A stretch of 11,528 nucleotides of DNA, from assembly GCA_902494535.1 (NCBI GenBank), contig CABUTO010000048.1, forward strand, positions 1-11,528. The letters are read 5' to 3'. Source of the stretch: an uncultured Collinsella sp. GTDB taxonomy: Bacteria > Actinomycetota > Coriobacteriia > Coriobacteriales > Coriobacteriaceae. Shown piece by piece: positions 1 to 5,342 of the stretch. The notes beneath the pieces were generated by a model. That model was not told the origin of the DNA. It did no database searches and saw nothing but the letters and a program-made list of their open reading frames with translations. The translations under genes were made by a program, and so were the position numbers. Position 1 is the stretch's first letter; each line of letters begins with the position of its first letter.

Positions 1-60
1 GCCGACGGGGGCCTCCATTTTTTTTCCCCCCCCCCCGCCCCAAAAATCTATCGAAATGGG
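1..60. other. Non-coding left edge with homopolymer runs
   Basis: This stretch lies downstream of the M24 peptidase stop codon. It contains a run of eight T (18-25), eleven C (26-36), one G, four C (38-41) and five A (42-46). No coding frame or clear hairpin can be supported. On the minus strand the G-rich run followed by A-rich sequence does not make a normal intrinsic terminator. A G5 run (7-11) could pair with part of the C run, but the partner sequence to the left is cut off by the window edge. Confidence 0.4.
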
Positions 61-1191
61 CTAGCAATCGATGACGTGCAGGTCGTGCGGGGTCTTGGTG
101 AAAGGCTCGTAGCCGTTCTCGGTGACCACGCCGTAATCCTCCAGGCGCACGCCGCCCACGCCGGGCAGGTAAACGCCGGGCTCCATGGTGACAACCGAGC
201 CGATCGCGATGGTGTTCTTGCTGCGGTTGAAGTTGGGCAGCTCGTGGATGTCGATACCGACGCCGTGGCCCAGGCCATGATTGTAGTAATCGCCATAGCC
301 GGCATCGCCGATGATCTTCTTGGAAAGCTTGAAGATGTCGTTACCCTCAACGCCCGGATGGATGGCGGCGACGCACTCCTCGTGCGTGCGGCGCACGAGC
401 GCGTACAGGTCGAGCTGCTCCTGCGTGGGCTCGCCCATCACGACGGTGCGCGTCATGTCGGAGCGGTAATCGCAGTAGCCCGCGCCGTAATCCATGAGAA
501 CGAAATCGCCCTTCTCGATCACGCGATCGCTCGGCACGGCATGCGGGTTGGCGGTGTTGGGACCGCTCGCCACGATGGAGCCGAAGGCAAGGCTGTCGGC
601 GCCGTTGGCGAACATAAAGTTCTCGAGCTCGTTGCGAACCTGCTTCTCGGTCATACCGGGCTTAATAAAGCCGAGCATATGCTGGAAAGCGGCATCGGTG
701 ATCGACTGCGCATGGCGCATAAGCTCAATCTCCTCGGCATCCTTGATGGCGCGCATCTTGCGGATGTCGTCGTGCATCAGCGGTAGGATGCAGGCGACGG
801 AACGGTCCTCCAGGCCGCGCTGAATACCCTGGTAGAAGTTAATCTGCATATCGTCCTCGACAGCACAGACACGGCACTTGTTAGCCGCAATCTTGCCGGC
901 GACCCAGCCGGGGATGGTACCCTCGTCCATGTCGTAAACCCAGGGGCTGCCGGCGGGCGTGTTCTCCTCAAAGCTGTTGAGGTAGCGCGAGTCGGTATGG
1001 AACAGGCACTGGTCGGCCGTAATAAACGCCGCGTGCGGGAATTCAAAGGTGTAATCGAAAACGCCCTTCACGCCCGTAAGCCAACGAAGGTTGGCCTCGT
1101 CGCGCACCACGATGGCGTCGTAGCCACGCTCGGCCATCAGGGCACGGACACGCTCGATACGACCGGCAGGACCGGCAGCAAACTCAGACAT
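61..1191 (-). CDS. M24-family Xaa-Pro aminopeptidase/dipeptidase
   Basis: A 376-residue metallopeptidase of the pita-bread fold, expected to remove N-terminal residues ahead of proline in the cytoplasm with two divalent metal ions. Residues 1-140 form a creatinase-like N-terminal domain (Y-D-A-I-V-V-R, then D-S-R-Y at 67-70). Residues 150-376 are the catalytic domain. All five metal ligands are visible: D234 in M-D-Y-G-A, D245 in S-D-M-T-R-T, H309 in H-G-L-G-H-G, E337 in M-E-P-G and E351 in R-L-E-D-Y-G. H217 (P-H-A-V-P) fits the substrate-binding histidine. The start has a good ribosome-binding site, AAAGGA, about 6 bases upstream. Length is typical of the short PepP/YqhT group. The family commonly sits between aroB and efp, which fits the context here; efp itself would lie outside the window. 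Whether the enzyme acts as aminopeptidase P or as a prolidase cannot be told from sequence alone. Confidence 0.93.
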   Translation of the reverse strand: MSEFAAGPAGRIERVRALMAERGYDAIVVRDEANLRWLTGVKGVFDYTFEFPHAAFITADQCLFHTDSRYLNSFEENTPAGSPWVYDMDEGTIPGWVAGKIAANKCRVCAVEDDMQINFYQGIQRGLEDRSVACILPLMHDDIRKMRAIKDAEEIELMRHAQSITDAAFQHMLGFIKPGMTEKQVRNELENFMFANGADSLAFGSIVASGPNTANPHAVPSDRVIEKGDFVLMDYGAGYCDYRSDMTRTVVMGEPTQEQLDLYALVRRTHEECVAAIHPGVEGNDIFKLSKKIIGDAGYGDYYNHGLGHGVGIDIHELPNFNRSKNTIAIGSVVTMEPGVYLPGVGGVRLEDYGVVTENGYEPFTKTPHDLHVIDC

Positions 1192-1223
1192 GCAGATTCC
1201 TTTCTTGTTGTCTCTATAAAGAC

Positions 1224-1286
1224 GGGACGGGTCTCAACCGAACGACGGAATCGCATGCGATCCGCAACCGATTGGAAACCCGCCCC
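1224..1286 (-). promoter_or_regulatory. Nested stem-loop in the peptidase leader
   Basis: Positions 1224-1232 pair with 1278-1286 (9 bp). Inside, 1235-1240 pair with 1269-1274 (6 bp). Innermost is a perfect 12-base palindrome at 1250-1261, extended by CGG (1246-1248) with CCG (1262-1264). Mismatches at 1227/1283, 1238/1271 and 1249/1262 are A-C on the plus strand but become G-U wobbles in a minus-strand transcript, the direction of the flanking genes. That favours a structure acting as RNA. It sits between the aroB-like stop and the peptidase ribosome-binding site. The bases after the stem (GUCUUUAU) are only weakly U-rich, so it may be a poor terminator, a processing or stability element, or a regulatory leader. 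Function is unknown. Confidence 0.5.
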
Positions 1287-1291
1287 TCAAC

Positions 1292-1317
1292 ATGATACGA
1301 AAGACGATGGATGTCAA
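1292..1317 (-). promoter_or_regulatory. Possible weak promoter before the M24 peptidase
   Basis: On the minus strand a perfect TTGACA (1312-1317) is followed after 14 bases by TATCAT (1292-1297). The spacer is shorter than the usual 16-18, so this is uncertain. If used, transcription would start at about 1285-1287, exactly at the base of the nested stem-loop. Confidence 0.25.
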
Positions 1318-1323
1318 TAAAAC

Positions 1324-2433
1324 TTAGAGAAGTTCTTTGCGAGAAGCCAAGTAGGCGTGAGCATGGCGCTCAAGAACCTCGTCCTCAACGCACGTTAGAC
1401 GAATAGCGCCGAGTGCCGCGGGCAGCGGCAACATACTGCGGTTCGAGCGGACAAACTGCTGCCTGCGGAACTCCTCGATATATGCGGCAGGCTCCAGATC
1501 GAAGGCAAGTTCCTCGATGCCAAAGTCCTCCAGGCAGTCATCGACCTCAAAGACGTAATCGATATCAAAGTCGCAGGCATCATGTGCTAGGCGCGCCTCA
1601 AAGCGCATGCCCTCGGATAACAGCTGATAGGCAGGGACCTGCGAGGCGGCATCGCCCAAGCAGGCGCGCAGGGTACGCTCCCCCGTCTTGCCAAAATCGA
1701 GCGCATGGCGAGCGCTCGGGTTCGTGGCCATCAGTACGTCCTTACGGGCAGTCTGAGACCATTGAACGGCATTGACGAGCGCGACCTCCTCGCCCGCGAG
1801 AATCTCGGGGACGGTCTCAGTAAACTGATTCCAGCGGGACTTACTGCTCGAAAGCATGGTGCCAACAAGCACCACAAAGCCGAGCTTGAGGTCCTCGGGG
1901 TCCGCCTCACGAACAAGGTCGAGGTCACACACGACCAAGCCCGGTTCGGGACGGAACGCGATAGCGGGAAGCGCATTGGCCGACGAGGCGACGAGCGGCT
2001 TCATGGTCGTCGCGACCGTGAGCATGGCGTCAAAGGTCGTCGGCAACAGCGCGCACTCGGTTCGGCCGCACCACTGGTTGGCGCACCAGCTAACAACCGA
2101 GCAGGTTGCGGCATCGCCAACGGCGACAACCAGATCGTCGCAGGTAACGCCGTTGGCAGACAGGGCGCCAAAGATAGCATCAGCATCGGCCAGCGTGGCA
2201 CAAGCAGGCGAAACCTCAAGGACTAGCAGCGACACGGCAAAACCGGCGTCGACCAGCGCATGCTCGACGACTTCACCAAAACGCTCAGATGTGGCGGTGT
2301 TCCAAACGACCATCGCGCGCTTAGGCTTGCCCACGGCCGAGGCAAACATACGCGACAGTTCATCGAACGCGCCCAATCCGACGCGGACATCGACGCTGCG
2401 GTTTTGGAAATTGATCAGTTGACGGCGAATCAT
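1324..2433 (-). CDS. Divergent 3-dehydroquinate synthase-like protein, probably catalytically inactive
   Basis: A 369-residue protein with the length and landmarks of AroB, the enzyme that makes 3-dehydroquinate in the shikimate pathway, but badly degenerate at the active site. The L-P-T-T segment (130-133) and L-x-F-G (245-248) mark the family frame. Where AroB has G-G-G-V-V-G-D this protein reads G-D-A-A-T-C-S. Where AroB has D-S-S-V-G-G-K it reads T-V-A-T-T-M-K. The Glu and Lys of G-x-A-E-V-I-K become Val and Gly in G-F-V-V-L-V-G (185-191). The two-histidine G-H-T-x-G-H motif reads G-K-T-G-E-R, and H-G-E-A-V-A is not recognisable before G-M (275-276). NAD, zinc and substrate ligands therefore appear lost. 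The start is M at 2433, whose ATGA overlaps the aroK stop; an in-frame ATG at 2466 would add 11 residues and overlap more. The frame is intact, with no stops, so this is not an ordinary decayed pseudogene. Family assignment is by landmark alignment done by eye. Confidence 0.6.
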   Translation of the reverse strand: MIRRQLINFQNRSVDVRVGLGAFDELSRMFASAVGKPKRAMVVWNTATSERFGEVVEHALVDAGFAVSLLVLEVSPACATLADADAIFGALSANGVTCDDLVVAVGDAATCSVVSWCANQWCGRTECALLPTTFDAMLTVATTMKPLVASSANALPAIAFRPEPGLVVCDLDLVREADPEDLKLGFVVLVGTMLSSSKSRWNQFTETVPEILAGEEVALVNAVQWSQTARKDVLMATNPSARHALDFGKTGERTLRACLGDAASQVPAYQLLSEGMRFEARLAHDACDFDIDYVFEVDDCLEDFGIEELAFDLEPAAYIEEFRRQQFVRSNRSMLPLPAALGAIRLTCVEDEVLERHAHAYLASRKELL

Positions 2434-2963
2434 AGCAGCCCACGCTCCAAAAGCATCTCGGCACAAAGGTAGGAAACGTCCTCGAAGGACTTGTTGCGAA
2501 TATCAAGGGTAAGGTCGGCGGCCCGGCGATACAGCGGACGGCGATGCTCAAACAGGCGCGCGGCATGCTCGGGAGAGCGAAAATCGGGGCGCGTGTCGGA
2601 CCGACGAATCTGGCGAATCGAATCCTCGAAGTCACCCTCGAGGTACACGCACGTACCCATTTCGTGCATCAGCTCAATATTCACCGGCGTCTCGACAATG
2701 CCGCCCCCGCACGAAACCAACAGGCTGCGCTCACTTTGGAGCGAACGGAGCGCCGAGGTCTCGAGCTCGCGAAAACGATCCTCGCCCTCGGTCTGAAAAA
2801 TCTCGGTTACCGACTTGCCGCAACGGCGCACGACCAGACGGTCGGTATCGATAAAACGCCGCTTGAACATAGTGCCGACGTTGCGCGCGAGCGTCGATTT
2901 GCCCGCGCCCAAAAAGCCGATAAAGAAGATATGGTCGCAGCCGTGTTTGGTGTGCTGGGACAT
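2430..2963 (-). CDS. aroK: Shikimate kinase
   Basis: A 177-residue P-loop kinase that phosphorylates shikimate at the 3-hydroxyl with ATP, a cytoplasmic step toward chorismate. The Walker A loop is G-F-L-G-A-G-K-S-T (16-24). The substrate-binding D-T-D is at 39-41, the Arg of F-R-E-L-E is R65, and the G-G-G of S-C-G-G-G is at 86-88. The lid arginine is in T-R-P (R125), and R-R-P-L-Y follows at 141-145. All expected catalytic residues are present and length is normal. The gene begins 8 bases after the yqeG stop and ends in a 4-base ATGA overlap with the aroB-like gene, so the two are probably translationally coupled. That pairing of an intact kinase with a degenerate synthase is the odd point of this locus. 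Confidence 0.95.
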   Translation of the reverse strand: MSQHTKHGCDHIFFIGFLGAGKSTLARNVGTMFKRRFIDTDRLVVRRCGKSVTEIFQTEGEDRFRELETSALRSLQSERSLLVSCGGGIVETPVNIELMHEMGTCVYLEGDFEDSIRQIRRSDTRPDFRSPEHAARLFEHRRPLYRRAADLTLDIRNKSFEDVSYLCAEMLLERGLL

Positions 2964-2971
2964 AGCGAGAC

Positions 2972-3469
2972 CTATTCCTCGCAGGGAAGGTCGCGAAGGG
3001 CCCGGCGCTCAAAGATACGGAAGATCTGCGTATACCACAGGTCCTGCGTCGCCTGCGGCTTTACCAGGATGGTATCGACGCCGGCGAAGTTGCCGCTCCA
3101 CACGTCAGTGTAGAGCTGATCACCGATCAGCACCGCCTCGTCGACCGTGGCGCCGAGGCGCTTAAGACCCGCCTTGAGGGCAAACGGCGCCGGCTTCATG
3201 GCGTGGCTGATGGCCTCGAGTCCCAGCTCGCGTGCAGAGCTCATGACCTGGTCGCGATGCCAGTTGTTGGACACCATGCACAGCTTAAAACCCTTGGCGC
3301 GGGCGGCGTCGAGCCAAGCGGAAACCGCGGTGGGAACCTGCTCGGTGTCGCGCGGCACGAGGGTGTTATCGCGATCGAGCAGAATGGCGCGTTTACCGTC
3401 GGCCCATAGGGTATCAAGGTCGATGCGATCGACCGAGGCAACGTATCGTTTGGGGCTAAAAATCCTCAT
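2972..3469 (-). CDS. yqeG: YqeG-family HAD phosphatase
   Basis: A 165-residue HAD-superfamily (subfamily IIIA) hydrolase. Motif I is L-D-R-D-N-T (nucleophile D32, acid/base D34), motif II is V-S-N-N (S67), motif III is K-P (K92), and motif IV is I-G-D-Q-L-Y-T-D (D117, D122). It lacks a signal peptide or membrane segment and should be cytoplasmic. The physiological substrate of this family is not firmly established. I chose the start M-R-I-F-S-P at 3469, one base after the mltG stop, because the open frame upstream of it is low-complexity Arg/Pro/Ser-rich sequence antisense to no known domain and overlaps mltG. Ribosome binding would depend on a weak GGA within the end of mltG, suggesting coupling. 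Gene order places it between mltG and aroK. Confidence 0.88.
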   Translation of the reverse strand: MRIFSPKRYVASVDRIDLDTLWADGKRAILLDRDNTLVPRDTEQVPTAVSAWLDAARAKGFKLCMVSNNWHRDQVMSSARELGLEAISHAMKPAPFALKAGLKRLGATVDEAVLIGDQLYTDVWSGNFAGVDTILVKPQATQDLWYTQIFRIFERRALRDLPCEE

Positions 3470-3470
3470 G

Positions 3471-4904
3471 TTAATTCCAAGACTGTTGATGCTCTTCGTA
3501 GGTTTGCGAGAAGTACTCCTCGTCCTGCGTAATGTAGAAATACAGGTCGTCGGAGTCGGTCGGCTCAAGGGTGGCCTTGAGCGCCTCGAGCGACGGAGAG
3601 CAGATGGGCGTGGGCGGCAGACCCTCGTGTTTATAGGTGTTATACGGACTATCGCTCTGCAGGTCGTCGGCGGTAACCTCGCCACCGGTGACATACATCA
3701 TGGTCGCATCGCTGTTGAGATAGCGCAGACCGTCGAGCTTGCCGGCAAGGCGGTTGTAGAAGACCGAGGCCACGTGTGCACGTTGATCGGCGTTGAGGCC
3801 CTCGCGCTCAACGATAGAGGCCAAGTTGACGATGTCGTAGTCGGACATCTCCACGCCGTAGCGTTCCTTGATCTTGGCTTCGCAGCTCGCAAAGTCAAGC
3901 GACTTGTACTCGGTCTTAAACTGATCGAGCATGGCGCGAATCACGTCATCGGCCGTCGGCGAATCGCCCAGCGAATAGGTCTTGGGGAACAAGAAACCCT
4001 CGAGCGAATCGTTGGCGGCGCCCTTAAGGAAGCTATAGTCGTCAACGTAGTTGGAGGCCTTGACCTGGTTGAGGAAGTCTTCCTTAGAGATGCTGTCGTA
4101 GGCCTGGGCCACACGGTCGGCGACTTGATCGACCGTTAGGCCCTCAGGGATAGTCAGCGCATTGGAGCCCGCGTTGGGGCCTTCCATGAGCTGCTGAACA
4201 ACCTTGGTCGCATCCATGAGTGTGGTAAACGAATAATCACCAGGCTTGAGCGACATATCGGCGTTGAGCTTTTTCACCGCCGCATAATAATCCTTGGGAT
4301 TTTCGACGATATGATTCTCGGAGAGAATCGAAGCGATGCTGTCACCCGAGGCACCATCGGGAATCGTAATAGTAACCTGCTGGCCTGCAACGACTTTCGC
4401 ACCCTCACCGCCAAAGAAGCCCTTGACGGCTGGCACGACAAAGAAAACGATCGCGACAAGCGCAAGCACGGCAACAACGCCACCGATAATCATAGGCACC
4501 GGGGAGCTTTTCTTTTGAGCACCGCGACGAGCATGCGTGTTGTAGCTCGAGCGGGTCGCCGGAGCAACGCCATGCGAACCACGAGCGTGATGCGAATTCG
4601 ATTGGGGGGCCTGCGTTCGCTGGGTAGGTGCCTGCTGCTTAAAGCGGGTGCCGCCTGCAGGCCGGGCCGTACGAGCAGTGGGCTGCTGAGCCGCGTGAGA
4701 AGCCGGATGCTGAACCGAACGAGCAGAAGGCTGCTGACCCGTCCGTTGAACAGGTTGGGCCGAACGAGAGAAGGACTGCGCCGGGCGCGCGGCAGGCTGA
4801 GCTGCGCGCTGCGTCGGCTGTGCCGGACGCTGGTCAGGCTGGGCAGGGCGCGACGCCGGCTGCTGTGTACGATTCGGCTGGCGCGGATCGGAAGCACTAG
4901 GCAT
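3471..4904 (-). CDS. mltG: Endolytic murein transglycosylase MltG (YceG family)
   Basis: A 477-residue membrane-anchored lytic transglycosylase that cuts nascent glycan strands and is thought to set their length. It has three parts. Residues 1-135 are a cytoplasmic tail very rich in Pro, Gln, Ala, Arg and Ser, with repeated R-P-A-Q-P-like units. Residues about 137-158 are one transmembrane helix (M-I-I-G-G-V-V-A-V-L). The remainder is extracytoplasmic and holds a LysM-like stretch and the YceG domain. E-G-F-L-F-P-K-T-Y lies at 302-310; the catalytic Glu is E366 in L-A-S-I-V-E-R-E; S-P-Y-N-T-Y and G-L-P-P-T-P-I follow near the C-terminus. The start at 4904 has an excellent GAGGAGG (4911-4917) 6-7 bases upstream and overlaps ruvX by 8 bases; an ATG 19 codons upstream lacks that support. 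The long tail is unusual compared with proteobacterial MltG, though basic or low-complexity tails occur in Gram-positives. Confidence 0.93.
   Translation of the reverse strand: MPSASDPRQPNRTQQPASRPAQPDQRPAQPTQRAAQPAARPAQSFSRSAQPVQRTGQQPSARSVQHPASHAAQQPTARTARPAGGTRFKQQAPTQRTQAPQSNSHHARGSHGVAPATRSSYNTHARRGAQKKSSPVPMIIGGVVAVLALVAIVFFVVPAVKGFFGGEGAKVVAGQQVTITIPDGASGDSIASILSENHIVENPKDYYAAVKKLNADMSLKPGDYSFTTLMDATKVVQQLMEGPNAGSNALTIPEGLTVDQVADRVAQAYDSISKEDFLNQVKASNYVDDYSFLKGAANDSLEGFLFPKTYSLGDSPTADDVIRAMLDQFKTEYKSLDFASCEAKIKERYGVEMSDYDIVNLASIVEREGLNADQRAHVASVFYNRLAGKLDGLRYLNSDATMMYVTGGEVTADDLQSDSPYNTYKHEGLPPTPICSPSLEALKATLEPTDSDDLYFYITQDEEYFSQTYEEHQQSWN
4671..4780. repeat. Imperfect direct repeats inside the MltG tail
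   Basis: Positions 4671-4690 recur with few changes at 4719-4738, 48 bases (16 codons) apart, and a weaker copy follows at about 4761-4780. They encode the Ala/Gln/Arg/Pro-rich units of the MltG cytoplasmic tail. Such coding repeats can expand or contract between strains. Confidence 0.45.
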
Positions 4905-5325
4905 GCGAAACCTCCTCGTTTTTACGATCGAGCCACGTCTGCAAAAACAGGCTGGCGGCAATCATGTCGATCTTGCCCCTCATCTGCTTTTCGTTGAGTC
5001 CCTGCTCGCGCAGGATACGCTTGGCCTCTTGCGAGGACAGACGCTCGTCCTCAAACTCCAACGGAAGATCGAGCTCGTCGGCAATCTTTTGCGCCACAGC
5101 GGCAACGCGCTCGGCCTGAGGGCCGGGCTCACCGGCCATGGTCAGGGGACGTCCGCTTACCAGGATGTCGGGCTCATAGTCCTCAACCAGGTAGCGGAAC
5201 GTCTTGGCCATACCGGTGACCTCGGCAGCCGGAAGCACCTTGACAGGCATCGCCATCTTGCCATCACGGCTCGAGACGGCGATGCCAATCCTGGTCTCCC
5301 CTATGTCCAGCGCGAGCGCAACCAC
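4897..5325 (-). CDS. ruvX: RuvX/YqgF-family putative nuclease (Holliday-junction resolvase-like)
   Basis: A 142-residue RNase H-fold protein. Characteristic segments are A-L-D-I-G-E-T-R-I-G-I-A (D7), V-S-G-R-P-L-T-M-A-G-E-P-G (56-68), D-E-R-L-S-S (93-98) and K-I-D-M-I-A-A-S (D120); the three acidic positions fit a two-metal active site. In E. coli the homologue YqgF takes part in 16S rRNA 5' maturation, and a recombination role has also been proposed, so the nuclease name is by family. The start codon is GTG at 5325, 17 bases after the alaS stop, with only a weak AAGAAG upstream. The 3' end overlaps mltG by 8 bases. The alaS-ruvX-mltG order is conserved in many Gram-positive bacteria and supports one operon. 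Confidence 0.93.
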   Translation of the reverse strand: MVALALDIGETRIGIAVSSRDGKMAMPVKVLPAAEVTGMAKTFRYLVEDYEPDILVSGRPLTMAGEPGPQAERVAAVAQKIADELDLPLEFEDERLSSQEAKRILREQGLNEKQMRGKIDMIAASLFLQTWLDRKNEEVSHA

Positions 5326-5342
5326 AGTGACTTCTTAGATTC

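Noticed and set aside
1324..2433. Calling the AroB-like gene a pseudogene
   Set aside because: The frame is intact and full length with a coupled start. Residue loss without stops or frameshifts suggests altered function, not simple decay.
3147..4139. A 330-codon plus-strand frame opposite yqeG and mltG
   Set aside because: It crosses two well-supported genes on the other strand and has no recognisable domain or plausible ribosome-binding site.
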